A DNA stretch of 64,000 nt, taken from Caproicibacter fermentans. GTDB taxonomy: Bacteria > Bacillota > Clostridia > Oscillospirales > Acutalibacteraceae. Within the stretch, counting starts at the first letter, position 1. Each line of letters opens with the position of its first letter. Made by a program: the position numbers and the translations under genes. The notes under the pieces were generated by a model. It was given only the letters and a program-made list of their open reading frames with translations, ran no database searches and was not told the DNA's origin. Where the stretch lies: positions 1 to 64,000 of the forward strand of contig NZ_VWXL01000058.1 of the NCBI RefSeq assembly GCF_009746625.1, given 5' to 3'. Positions 34,601 through 41,939 of the stretch are shown here, piece after piece.

Positions 34601-36009
34601 ACGTTTTCCGATTCTGGCACGACGGACAGGACAAAAAGCTGACGCAGCTTGTTTTCTGCGACATTTCCACCCCGAAAGGTCACGCCGCCAAAGAAAAACG
34701 GGCGGTTCTAGCCGGTGGTAAGCTCGCGGGCGGCACGGAGCTTCACGCTTTGCAGGACGCCTTGCCGGAGGCCGACGCGCCGGAAGCGTTCAGCGTTTAC
34801 TCGGACATCCGGGATAAGCTCATCGCGCGGGGCGTCCCTGCCGGTGAGATTGCGTTCATCCACGACGCCGATACCGAAGTGAAGAAAAAAGAGCTGTTCG
34901 CAAAGGTGCGCGCCGGTCAGGTGCGCGTCCTGATGGGCAGTACCGCCAAAATGGGGGCCGGGATGAATGTGCAGGACCTTCTGATCGCCTCCCACGATCT
35001 GGACTGCCCGTGGAGGCCGGGAGATTTGGAACAAAGATCAGGCCGTATCATCCGGCAGTACAATACCAACCCCGAAGGGCATATTTTCCGTTACGTCACC
35101 GAAGGGACATTCGATTCGTACCTCTGGCAAACTGTGGAAAATAAGCAGAAATTCATTTCGCAGATCATGACTTCCAAATCGCCGGTGCGCTCCTGTGAGG
35201 ACATCGACGAGACGGCACTTTCCTATGCAGAAATCAAGGCGCTGTGCGCCGGGGACGAGCGGATTAAGGAGAAAATGGACCTCGACATGGACGTAGCGAA
35301 GTTGAAACTCATGAAAGCTAACCATCAGAGCCAACAATTCCGGTTAGAGGATAATCTGCTCAAATATTTTCCGGAGGAAATTGAGCGCAACAAAGGTTTC
35401 ATCAAGGGTCTGGAAACGGATATGGCAACGCTGGAGACGCACCCGCACCCGAAGGACGGGTTTGCCGGGATGGTGGTGCGGGGCGATTCTCTCACTGACA
35501 AGGACAATGCCGGTGCCGCCATTCTGGAAGCCTGCAAAGAAGTCAAGGGGCTCGAGCCGATGGAGATCGGCAGCTACCGGGGCTTTACCATGTCTCTGTC
35601 CGTGGAGGGTTTCGGACAGGATTTCATCCTCACCCTCAAAGGGCAGATGACCCACCGCGTCACGCTCGGCAAGGACGTGCGCGGCAATCTGATCCGCATC
35701 GACAACGCCCTTTCCGATATGCCGATGCGGTTGCAGAATGTTCACTCCCAGCTTGACAATCTTCATTCTCAGATAGCGGCGGCAAAAGCCGAGATCGGCA
35801 AGCCGTTTCCGCAGGAAGCGGAGCTTGCGCAAAAGAGCGCCCGCCTCGCGGAGCTGAACGCCCTGCTGGACATCGACAGCCGCGCCCCCGCCCAGCGGCA
35901 GGCGTCGGAAGTTCTGGAGAAAAGCGAAAGACCCTCCGTGCTGGAGAGCCTGAAAACGCCCTGCGTCTGCGGGACGGGAAAAAAACTGAAACATGAATTG
36001 GCCCGATAA
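28618..36009 (+). CDS. Giant SNF2-like helicase/DNA methylase (2463 aa)
   Basis: ATG 28618 follows GGAAGGAGG. The N-terminal ~250 residues form an ArdC-like domain (WTDFLRTAARLYKYPYHEQL, then YEVWNEKMRRYVRRGSKGIA). Residues ~259-376 form an unusual Pro/Gly/Asp-rich linker because tnpV is encoded in another frame there. A methyltransferase core follows (ILEPACGVGNFFGLL near 925, AVGNVPFGSYK near 985), then an SF2 helicase (HVVGAGKTYEM near 1614, VDEAHNYKN near 1777, TGTPVSNSMTELY, QRSGRIIRQYNTN near 2137) and a coiled-coil tail. Such proteins are universal in Tn1549-like elements. Roles in DNA processing, protection or establishment are proposed but not proven. Confidence 0.93.
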   Translation: MPSNVQALAQMADRAATQITASHESWTDFLRTAARLYKYPYHEQLMIYAQCPNAMACAGYEVWNEKMRRYVRRGSKGIALIDASGDRPGIRYVFDISDTGGRENSRRPYLWQYRSEHEDTVTAALEQEYEVPGEKGLADQLEQIAGQLANEYWQEHQYDILHIVDGSFLEEYDEFNIGAQFRNAASVSITYAVLSRCGLEPDEYFEHEDFLSIFDFNTPDTVAALGSAVSEASERVLRQIEVTVKNYEREHIAERSATHGEQPDLQPEWGLPNSGPDHHGADGEHREIRENAQELPERTPPGPVQQPAAVGGTVPAPVGDRADGDGAAGTHDAGADEIGGHDGEPESLRPDALGGPHERPESAGRGNDSDGAYLQLSFFPSEQEQIQRIDEAESEKPSAFSVPAQQKPEKRSTVQTDIDAALQEWNGSTDSKNAVVEYMREHARDKNTAAFLRAEYGDDLPAFPVTVGHTSTDLPWPKVQRRIAQLIRKNRFYAPEEQPVPPDLSGQPIARTGDTITIGNGVASQEVDITLSDEQWAVLQRAVPDSATIQLPYKVGDTVYLDNKPFEITDIGTSNVQLRDPALAYPIFRAESRENFERLLRQDSRNGSITEFLAANLEHTDADLREALTSGLLEQRDKENIAGYFRENEGNTRVAQRLSKTYAGTSDTMELTTGDTADFFATTTGFEVNIHDKYNSKRSARWEEIAPILRTLYQREQDGFSHEPVLREPVSLAGEPSYQPGDHAVLDYGGQELSGTVGYVGEKDVRIDTGPYSWSHEVVNRDAFENGIRQDERNTALFTPEQPAAENFRITDDHLGEGGAKTKYNFNIAAIRTLKQIEAEGRTATPEEQETLSRYVGWGGIPQAFDPNNASWAKEYTELVGALTAEEYEMARASTLNAHYTSPTVIKAIYEAVKNLGFQTGNILEPACGVGNFFGLLPNELFGSHLYGVELDSITGRIAKQLYPNANITVEGFETTDRKDFFDLAVGNVPFGSYKVSDRVYDKLGFPIHDYFFAKTLDQVRPGGVIAFVTSRYTMDKQSPDVRRYIAERAELLGAIRLPSNAFKANAGTEVTTDILFLQKRDRPIDIEPDWVNLGQTEDGIPVNSYFADHPEMVLGTIQWDDKMHGDKKETTCEPFPDTDLSEQLHEAVSHLQGQMAEAELPDLGENEEIDDSIPADPEVKNYSYTVVDGKVYYRENSRMVRPELNETAKARVMGMVELRDCVQNLINQQLDEYASDTEIKRTQAELNRLYDAFSSKYGLINSRGNSLAFAEDSSYYLLCSLEVIDEDGKLERKADMFTKRTIRQRKIVTSVDTASEALSLSIAEKARVDMDYMASLTGKTPEALADELRGVIFRDLGEQNPASVPKAFYNLEKIPFVTADEYLSGNVRRKLRLAKALSEMRPDLAEKIAPNIEALEAAQPKDLDASEIEVRLGATWIDKEYIQQFMEELLNPPSGVRDGIRVNYSSFTAEWSVSNKNSVGYNNVAAYVTYGTDRANAYRILEDSLNLRDTRIYDTVTDPDGKERRVLNSKETTLAQQKQQAVKDAFHDWIWKDPERRQALTKKYNELLNSSRPREYDGRHLVFPGMNPEIKLREHQLNAVAHQLYGGNTLLAHVVGAGKTYEMIAAAMEGKRLGLCQKSLFAVPNHLTEQWASEFLRLYPSANILVTTRKDFEKRNRKKFCARIATGDYDAIIMGHSQFEKIPVSLERQKRLIQEQIWEIENGLEELKDSGAEQFTIKQLERTKKGLEARLKRLNDNSRKDDVVTFEQLGVDRLFVDEAHNYKNLFLYTKMRNVAGLSTTDAQKSSDMFLKCRYLDEITHSRGVVFATGTPVSNSMTELYTMMRYLQYETLKERNLVHFDCWASTFGETVTAIELAPEGTGYRARTRFARFYNLPELMLLFKEAADIKTADQLNLPTPTPVYHNEVAQPSEIQKEMVKKLSERAAAVHSGSVDPHLDNMLKITSDGRKLGLDQRVINPMLPDNPGSKVNLCVNNVFRFWHDGQDKKLTQLVFCDISTPKGHAAKEKRAVLAGGKLAGGTELHALQDALPEADAPEAFSVYSDIRDKLIARGVPAGEIAFIHDADTEVKKKELFAKVRAGQVRVLMGSTAKMGAGMNVQDLLIASHDLDCPWRPGDLEQRSGRIIRQYNTNPEGHIFRYVTEGTFDSYLWQTVENKQKFISQIMTSKSPVRSCEDIDETALSYAEIKALCAGDERIKEKMDLDMDVAKLKLMKANHQSQQFRLEDNLLKYFPEEIERNKGFIKGLETDMATLETHPHPKDGFAGMVVRGDSLTDKDNAGAAILEACKEVKGLEPMEIGSYRGFTMSLSVEGFGQDFILTLKGQMTHRVTLGKDVRGNLIRIDNALSDMPMRLQNVHSQLDNLHSQIAAAKAEIGKPFPQEAELAQKSARLAELNALLDIDSRAPAQRQASEVLEKSERPSVLESLKTPCVCGTGKKLKHELAR
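29393..29746 (+). CDS. tnpV: TnpV-like protein nested in the helicase gene (117 aa)
   Basis: ATG 29393 has its own ribosome binding site (GAAAGGAGC) and opens a 117-codon frame wholly inside the giant helicase gene but in a different frame. The product (ENNLTYNRNGDYLIPDLIIT, KYGRMRKNYLKEHRPVLYSS, DPMRWVGLMNGLKAQAEETI, LTELIYS) matches the TnpV family of Tn4451-type elements. In the helicase frame the same DNA encodes a low-complexity linker, so TnpV is the constrained frame. Function unknown. Confidence 0.85.
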   Translation: MENNLTYNRNGDYLIPDLIITEPTESIGKYGRMRKNYLKEHRPVLYSSLLLSEELYPHLLEIERTATARLERMMPELMKSAGMTESLKASDPMRWVGLMNGLKAQAEETILTELIYS

Positions 36010-36029
36010 GAAAAGACTCCGGCACGGAA

Positions 36030-36290
36030 TCATTTTGTGTCGGAGCCGTCATTTCGGGCGGCTGCGGCTTTTGCCCTGCGTTTCTGCTTTTGTTCGGATT
36101 TCTTCCGGCGCTTTTCATCTATTTCATGCAGCCAAACGCTGACCGGCGCTTTCCACGGCTCGCTTTTATTGGGGATGTTTTTGACGAGGCTGCGCGGATT
36201 CAGGCCGAGCCTTTTCGCCAGTTCAATGTCCTCGTTATTCAGGCGGCATTTCTTTTTCGCGTCCTGCCACATCTGTTCACTGTATGCCAT
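36030..36290 (-). CDS. Small basic conserved protein, antisense to the backbone (86 aa)
   Basis: The start is ATG 36290 (MAYSEQMWQDAKKKCRLN...), with GGGGGTG ahead; an ATG six bases upstream is also possible. The middle, LNNEDIELAKRLGLNPRSLV, looks like a helix-turn-helix-like helical pair, and the C-terminus is highly basic. Similar short proteins occur widely in Firmicutes without known function. It converges on the helicase stop and diverges from the DUF3849 gene across a 66-base gap. Confidence 0.6.
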   Translation of the reverse strand: MAYSEQMWQDAKKKCRLNNEDIELAKRLGLNPRSLVKNIPNKSEPWKAPVSVWLHEIDEKRRKKSEQKQKRRAKAAAARNDGSDTK

Positions 36291-36356
36291 TTGCACACCC
36301 CCATTTCCTATCGCAAATTATATCATAAATCAGGACAAAAAATCAGGAGGTTAAAA

Positions 36357-37121
36357 ATGAATACGATACCCGTCTACAAATATCCCGCCGCCTATGCGCG
36401 GGAACATGGCGAGATAGAACAATACCGCGTATCCCACAAGGCGAACATTGCCTGCCGGGATGCCATCGACGATGCTATCCGAGACAATTACCGCAATAAT
36501 TGTCTCGGCAGCGACAGCGCAAAACAGGTCATTGCCAAGTTTGGATTTGACCGCACTCTCTATGTGCTTGCGAACACTGTCCGCGAGAAAGATTGGGATG
36601 GGCGCATTGACCGCAGAAATAAGGATTGGGCGCGGACAATTCCTGTCTTTGACGATGAGAACGGCTTTGGGGATAATCGAAACCGGGAATTTATCGTAGA
36701 TAGAGCGCATCCCGGTCTGGTAGACCTTTTCATCAATCAGGCGCGGCGCGAATATCTGTTGACCCAGCCTCTGACCAAAGAGGACATTCAGTCGGAGGCC
36801 GCGCGGCTGCTCCGGCGTCTGCAATCCGAACGTGAGCCGAACAGTCCCAGCGGGACGCATTTCATGGCGCAGATTTCGCCGGATTTTCTGATCCGCGCTT
36901 CCACCAAAGATCAAGACCGGCTGTTCGCGCTGCTGCCGTTCAAGTCCCTGTCGTTCTCCGCGCTTAAAGACCGGAAGGGAATTTTCGCGTTCATCCGAAA
37001 GGATGAAAACCGCGACCAGCCGCTTCGTCAGCACAAGCCGTCCGTGCGCAAAAAGCTGCAAAAAACACAGGTCGAGTCAAAGTCGCCCGCCTCGTCCAAG
37101 GGCAAGGAAAAGGAGCTGTGA
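36357..37121 (+). CDS. DUF3849-family protein (254 aa)
   Basis: ATG 36357 follows CAGGAGG; the longer upstream frame is antisense to the previous gene and has no ribosome binding site. The N-terminal half, VYKYPAAYAREHGEIEQYRV, then DDAIRDNYRNNCLGSDSAKQ and KFGFDRTLYVLANTVREKDW, is the DUF3849 pattern. The C-terminus is basic and could contact nucleic acid. It ends one base before mobC and is part of the mobilisation operon. Confidence 0.82.
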   Translation: MNTIPVYKYPAAYAREHGEIEQYRVSHKANIACRDAIDDAIRDNYRNNCLGSDSAKQVIAKFGFDRTLYVLANTVREKDWDGRIDRRNKDWARTIPVFDDENGFGDNRNREFIVDRAHPGLVDLFINQARREYLLTQPLTKEDIQSEAARLLRRLQSEREPNSPSGTHFMAQISPDFLIRASTKDQDRLFALLPFKSLSFSALKDRKGIFAFIRKDENRDQPLRQHKPSVRKKLQKTQVESKSPASSKGKEKEL

Positions 37122-37122
37122 C

Positions 37123-37461
37123 ATGGCGAATCGCAACCGGCAAATCCAGCTCAAGTTTCGCGTCACTCCGCAGGAGCGTGAAATGATTGAACAGAAGATG
37201 GCGCAGCTCGGCACGAAAAATATGGCGGCGTATCTCCGCAAAATCTCCATCGACGGGTATGTGGTGAAGCTCGAACTGCCGGAGCTGAAGGAGATGGTTT
37301 CCCTCCTGCGCCGGTCCAGCAGCAATCTGAACCAGCTTACCAAGCGGGTGCATGAAACAGGGCGCGTTTACGACGCGGATTTGGAGGATATCGTCCAGAA
37401 TCAGGAACGGCTGTGGCAGGCGGTTAACGATATTCTTGCTGTACTTGCGAAGTTGAAATAG
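37123..37461 (+). CDS. mobC: MobC-like relaxosome protein (112 aa)
   Basis: ATG 37123 follows AAAGGAGCTG. An N-terminal ribbon-helix-helix (QIQLKFRVTPQEREMIEQKM, then LGTKNMAAYLRKISIDGYVV) and a MobC tail (RRSSSNLNQLTKRVHETGRV) identify it. MobC binds oriT and helps the relaxase open the strand. In this element the relaxase gene is 6.7 kb away, because a CD1845-like gene and an inserted four-gene island separate them. Confidence 0.88.
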   Translation: MANRNRQIQLKFRVTPQEREMIEQKMAQLGTKNMAAYLRKISIDGYVVKLELPELKEMVSLLRRSSSNLNQLTKRVHETGRVYDADLEDIVQNQERLWQAVNDILAVLAKLK

Positions 37462-37481
37462 GGGCATATGCTCTGGAACGT

Positions 37482-37521
37482 GGGGCGGTTTACACCATGT
37501 AAGCCGCCCCGCTATTTTTTT
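37482..37521 (+). terminator. Terminator after mobC
   Basis: GGGGCGGTTTAC (37482-37493) and GTAAGCCGCCCC (37499-37510) form a 12-base stem (one mismatch), followed by GCTATTTTTTT. It separates mobC from the CD1845-like gene. Confidence 0.7.
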
Positions 37522-37590
37522 GCCGCATCCTTGCAAAAAAACATATAAAACAGTATGGTGGTCTCAGAAATAAAAAAGGGGGCCGATTTT

Positions 37591-37881
37591 ATGAGACTGA
37601 TACTGAAAATACTCGTCGCTCCGGCCATTGTGGTTCTGACCGTTTTCGTCTGGATCTGTTCCGCTCTGCTGTACTGCTCGGCGTGGGTGTTCGGCCTTGC
37701 CGGAACGGTCCTCGGCATCTTCGGTGTGCTGGCGTTGATTACCCATCAGGTTACAAACGGGATCGTCCTGCTAGTAATGGCGTTCCTCGTCAGCCCATTC
37801 GGAATTCCAATGGCGACGGCGTGGCTGCTCGGCAAGATACAGGACTTGCGGTATACGATTCAGGACCGGGTTTACGGGTAA
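37591..37881 (+). CDS. CD1845-family small membrane protein (96 aa)
   Basis: ATG 37591 follows AAGGGGG. Three hydrophobic stretches (VAPAIVVLTVFVWICSALLY, VFGLAGTVLGIFGVLALI and GIVLLVMAFLVSPFGIPMAT) and a charged C-terminus (KIQDLRYTIQDRVYG) match the CD1845 group, which usually sits between mobC and the relaxase gene. The function is unknown but linked to mobilisation. The inserted restriction-like island begins 35 bases downstream, on the opposite strand. Confidence 0.75.
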   Translation: MRLILKILVAPAIVVLTVFVWICSALLYCSAWVFGLAGTVLGIFGVLALITHQVTNGIVLLVMAFLVSPFGIPMATAWLLGKIQDLRYTIQDRVYG

Positions 37882-37916
37882 GACGAATAAGCATTGATTA
37901 TAGCTATTTCATAGGC

Positions 37917-40900
37917 TTACTCATGAACAACATACTCCAATGGACGTATCATGCCTTCAATCATATTAATCTCATCTTCCGTGCAATGATAACGCTCATA
38001 TAGCTGAGCATCAGTCCACGTATGTTTATAGTCAAGATATGGGACAAAGCGGAAATTGCTTTTTGAAATATTCATTGAAGAATAAGTCTCATGAAGTAAA
38101 AATCTTGGGAATTTCAAAGTCATATACTTCGCAAAATTTTCAGCTTCCAGTTTCGAATCGAAAGCTGATAACAACAGATAAGAATCCGTAAATGCTGAGT
38201 TCGGATAAAGAAGCTGTACAGTTGAAATAACGCGATACCCAATACTGGGATCAACGCCAACCTCACCGCCACGTGGAACGACCTTACCAATTATAACTTT
38301 ATATTTTGGAAGCAAATCCTTTTGTTTTCCTACTTGGTCTTCATTAATATATGTTACTGCCATACTATTGCTTTTTTGGCTGCAAAACAATGCGATCGTA
38401 TGCTTTGCATCAGGTTCGTCTTGTCCTCGAAAATCAGATGAAATTCTGAACACATTTCTGGTATAGACGTAATCACCCATTTTTTTATCTGAACATTCTT
38501 CTACACGTTTCATGAGCTGTACAGATTCATTATTCCGTATAAAAATATCGTATTCAGACAGCTTTCGGAACAAAGTTGTCACTTTATTACCGCGAACAGA
38601 TACCACCTCGCAGTCACCATCATATGTGTTATCCCAAAGAAAATAATTGACGCCACCAACAATTGCAACGCCTTTAAAAAGCACTTCATTATCAGTGTAA
38701 TCTACAATTTTTCGTAAGTGCATATCTTGTAGCATTACAGCTCGGAATTCATCAAGTCCTTTTCCACCTGCAAACCAACGGGATGGGGTAATCATAGACA
38801 AATAGTCAGGATTAAGATTTTTCGCCTGCTCAACAAACAATTGATATACAGGTTTTGCACTATATCCTTTTCCTCCGCCATCCATGACTTGATAGGGCGG
38901 ATTACCTACCACTGCATCAAACTTCATATTTCCACCACAGTCCTTATTCCAGTATGTACATTTGAGAACTCTCTTTGTAAAGTTCTCCGGCTTATTTTTA
39001 AGCATGTTAATAAGGTCGTCGAAGTAGTGTGCATTAACCTTGGCATCCCTGTAGCCGACCAGTGTACGTCGCGTGATAAATTTTGCCATCGGCGTCTTAC
39101 AGATAACGAATACATTTTCGCGCACAGTTTCATCCCAGAGTTTTTGCTGCAATTCCTCATCGAGTTGTTCCGCCGAATGTGCGGAGCATTTTGTTCGGTA
39201 AATGCTGTAGGTAACATAGAGGGGATACAAACCGGTTTTTGAATTAATCTCCAGTATCTGCGCTTTTGTATTGGAAAATGTGTCGGCTGTCACCTTACCG
39301 CGATCCACAAATCTCGGCTCGTTCAAAAGTTCCGTATGCGTTTCATTGTAGAAGTCATACCCACCGATGCAGTCGCTCATGTGCATATTTACAACACGCC
39401 ATGGGGTCAGCACGGTTTCCTTATCCGGGTTTTTGAAGCAGGAGAACAGAGCGGTGATCTTCTTCACGCGCTCCAGAGGAGGAAAGCTATCAGCATTGTA
39501 TGCTTCAGCTCTGATCTTGCGTCCGGCAGCAATAAAAACTTCCGGATCATAGTATTTAATAAAGCTTTTGAAAGTCGCTTTTGTAACTCCGGCAGGCATA
39601 AATTCATCCCATGATTTATCATCTACGATAGCGGTAAGCTGATTAATGGTGATATCTTCAGTGATGTTGATGTCAGCTCCATAAATCAGAAGCGGTATCC
39701 TAATGGAAATGCCGCGCAGGATAGAAATAGCGTCTGACTTCTGCTTGCGTTTTTCCTGGAGTTCCTTTAGTCTTGCCTCTTCCTCCGGAGAACGATCCTC
39801 TCTACTCTTTTTCTTGATACGTTCGATTTCTTCATATTGCTCATCAGTAAAGCCCTGATGGTTTATATCAATCTCATTGGTATTGGGCGCTGCTTTTGAT
39901 ACGCCCATAATACCCTTTAGGTCTTTGAATTTCTCAAGATCAAGCTTATCCAGCTTGAGAAGTTCATCATTGTAAAGATTGACGTCATCAAAGCCATTCT
40001 GCACAGCTCTCTCGGCATAAGCGCGCTTGAGTTGTTGCAGAAGCTTGTTTGTATCATATTGCCTCATCTCTGTGCCACTGACAGAAATCACTGGGCAGTA
40101 ATTGAGGAATTCGCCCATAATGACCTTGTCCGATTCCGTGGCTTTTCCGGCTTTCGTCGATAGCGCAGCAGCCTCTGCAAGCATTTTCAGAGTACGGTCG
40201 GGAGCAAAGTCAAAAACAAAGCAGTTCTGCTTGACCTGTCCATCTTTTTTGCAGGGGGATTGCACGCGGAATATGGTCTGCAAGTAGCTCGACGCAGAGG
40301 TTGAAAAAGAGCCTGCAAGCATGAATACTGCAGTCCATTCTGGCACAGTCACACCGGTGGTCAGTTTGCCACAGGAGAGCGTGATGGTATAGCCATCGTC
40401 ACCGGCTGCGGCGATAGCATTCTGAACCTTTTTTAGGGCATCCTCAGATTTTTCTTCCTCATCGCCATCTCCGGCAACATTCACAATATCAAATGCTCCG
40501 CTGCCGAATACAGGGTGCTTTTTCAGCAGTTTGCTGAGTGCCTTTGCCTCCCGAACGCCGGGAACCATCCAGAGCGTATGGCGAAAAAGCTTACGATATT
40601 CTTCGTTGGAATATGGATAACAACTTGTTTCGTTCTCCGTTGTAATCAGGTTCAGAAAGCTCCACACATCTTTTTCATGGTAAAAGTCTCCGACACTCTT
40701 TCCGGCTGGAATCCCGGCTCCGTCATGGTGCAGACTTCCTGTCCATGTGCGGAAGAATTCATGGAAATTGAAAGCCTTATCTTCTAATTCAACATAACGA
40801 GCCTCTGAAATAATCTGACCAAGATCATATGTGTAAATCCAAAGCTCCGGGAGTTCGTCATAAGGGTTGGAATCGCCGAAATGTTCAGCATCCCAACCTT

Positions 40901-41939
40901 TTTTGCTCCGTTGCTCCATGACATAATCCCATGTATAGATATTGTCATCATAGTCTTTTAAGATATTGAACGGAGTGCCAGATAGCGCAAGGAACTTCGT
41001 ATTATATCCACTGTTCTCCTTGACGATTTTTTTGATGACTTCATCGCCAAGGGCTGTAGTCGTACCTTCATGAGCTTCGTCGACGATAACCAAATCCCAG
41101 TTCTGCGCGAATACCGTATCGTTCTTATCAAACTTACCGCCGACAGTTGCAGAACCTCTCAAATCTTGAATTGAGGCAAAATACACGAATTTCTTGCCAC
41201 TTGATAGCAAATAGTCAATATCCGTTCCGGTATTTTTTGAGCCGTAGAGGTAATTGTCCGCACCGTGAAAGATTTTGCCGAAGTCCTCATACCAGCCTTT
41301 ATCAACAACAGGGCGATGCGTAATGATAATCGTTTTGGAATACCCGGATTTCTTTACTACGTCGAGGGCTGACAGCGTTTTGCCGAAGCGCATTTTTGCG
41401 TTCCAGAGCATACGGTTGTTGGTTTTAAACTGCTTAATGGTCTTGAAAATGGCATCTTCCTGTTCCGGCCTGAATATGATCGGCACAAAATTTTCAGCAC
41501 CCGTGTTGGTGAAATTAGGCTGATCTTTTTTGACTGCATCAATTGCTTTCTGTATGGTCTGAAAATCGGTCTCGAACCACTCTCTACTGGTCGAGTTTTT
41601 CATCTTCTTTTTTGGAATTCCGGAATTTTCAAGCACGCGATGAACATCATAATCGCGGAATGGTTTCAGTTCATAACTGCCTTTATCGTTTTTGACTGTG
41701 CGAACAGCAAGTTCCGTGTGCAACAAATGAGGCATCAATCCGGCAGTATTCGTGTATTGCCGGATTCGCTTGAGCGCTGCTTGATTCAATTCTTTGCTGT
41801 TGGGAGAAAGACTGTCGATTGGACTATCCGTGTAGAGCGAGGCGTCGCCCACCTTAAGCAGTCCCTTATGCGTTTCAGAGTTAATTTCAAAGACATAAAT
41901 GACCTTATAGCAAAAAGCCGAGCCGAATTTTTTGCTCAT
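37917..41939 (-). CDS. SF2 helicase plus Eco57I-type methyltransferase fusion, restriction-like (1340 aa)
   Basis: ATG 41939 overlaps the previous gene's stop (ATGA). The N-terminal ~110 residues (YKVIYVFEINSETHKGLLKVG ... LLHTELAVR ... DYDVHRVLENSG) look like a T5orf172/GIY-YIG-type nuclease domain. A DEAH helicase follows (NAKMRFGKTLSALD near 183, VIVDEAHEGTTTA near 286, LTTGVTVPEWTAVF). The C-terminal third carries an adenine-methyltransferase core (AQILEINSKTGLYPLYV, a possible motif I; VVGNPPYQVM near 1012) and a target-recognition-like tail. The order nuclease-helicase-methylase recalls type ISP enzymes, but with a different nuclease class. Confidence 0.82.
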   Translation of the reverse strand: MSKKFGSAFCYKVIYVFEINSETHKGLLKVGDASLYTDSPIDSLSPNSKELNQAALKRIRQYTNTAGLMPHLLHTELAVRTVKNDKGSYELKPFRDYDVHRVLENSGIPKKKMKNSTSREWFETDFQTIQKAIDAVKKDQPNFTNTGAENFVPIIFRPEQEDAIFKTIKQFKTNNRMLWNAKMRFGKTLSALDVVKKSGYSKTIIITHRPVVDKGWYEDFGKIFHGADNYLYGSKNTGTDIDYLLSSGKKFVYFASIQDLRGSATVGGKFDKNDTVFAQNWDLVIVDEAHEGTTTALGDEVIKKIVKENSGYNTKFLALSGTPFNILKDYDDNIYTWDYVMEQRSKKGWDAEHFGDSNPYDELPELWIYTYDLGQIISEARYVELEDKAFNFHEFFRTWTGSLHHDGAGIPAGKSVGDFYHEKDVWSFLNLITTENETSCYPYSNEEYRKLFRHTLWMVPGVREAKALSKLLKKHPVFGSGAFDIVNVAGDGDEEEKSEDALKKVQNAIAAAGDDGYTITLSCGKLTTGVTVPEWTAVFMLAGSFSTSASSYLQTIFRVQSPCKKDGQVKQNCFVFDFAPDRTLKMLAEAAALSTKAGKATESDKVIMGEFLNYCPVISVSGTEMRQYDTNKLLQQLKRAYAERAVQNGFDDVNLYNDELLKLDKLDLEKFKDLKGIMGVSKAAPNTNEIDINHQGFTDEQYEEIERIKKKSREDRSPEEEARLKELQEKRKQKSDAISILRGISIRIPLLIYGADINITEDITINQLTAIVDDKSWDEFMPAGVTKATFKSFIKYYDPEVFIAAGRKIRAEAYNADSFPPLERVKKITALFSCFKNPDKETVLTPWRVVNMHMSDCIGGYDFYNETHTELLNEPRFVDRGKVTADTFSNTKAQILEINSKTGLYPLYVTYSIYRTKCSAHSAEQLDEELQQKLWDETVRENVFVICKTPMAKFITRRTLVGYRDAKVNAHYFDDLINMLKNKPENFTKRVLKCTYWNKDCGGNMKFDAVVGNPPYQVMDGGGKGYSAKPVYQLFVEQAKNLNPDYLSMITPSRWFAGGKGLDEFRAVMLQDMHLRKIVDYTDNEVLFKGVAIVGGVNYFLWDNTYDGDCEVVSVRGNKVTTLFRKLSEYDIFIRNNESVQLMKRVEECSDKKMGDYVYTRNVFRISSDFRGQDEPDAKHTIALFCSQKSNSMAVTYINEDQVGKQKDLLPKYKVIIGKVVPRGGEVGVDPSIGYRVISTVQLLYPNSAFTDSYLLLSAFDSKLEAENFAKYMTLKFPRFLLHETYSSMNISKSNFRFVPYLDYKHTWTDAQLYERYHCTEDEINMIEGMIRPLEYVVHE

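Noticed and set aside
36297-36356. oriT near mobC or the DUF3849 gene
   Set aside because: An oriT is expected in this neighbourhood, but I could not find a convincing nic-like inverted repeat, so none is annotated.
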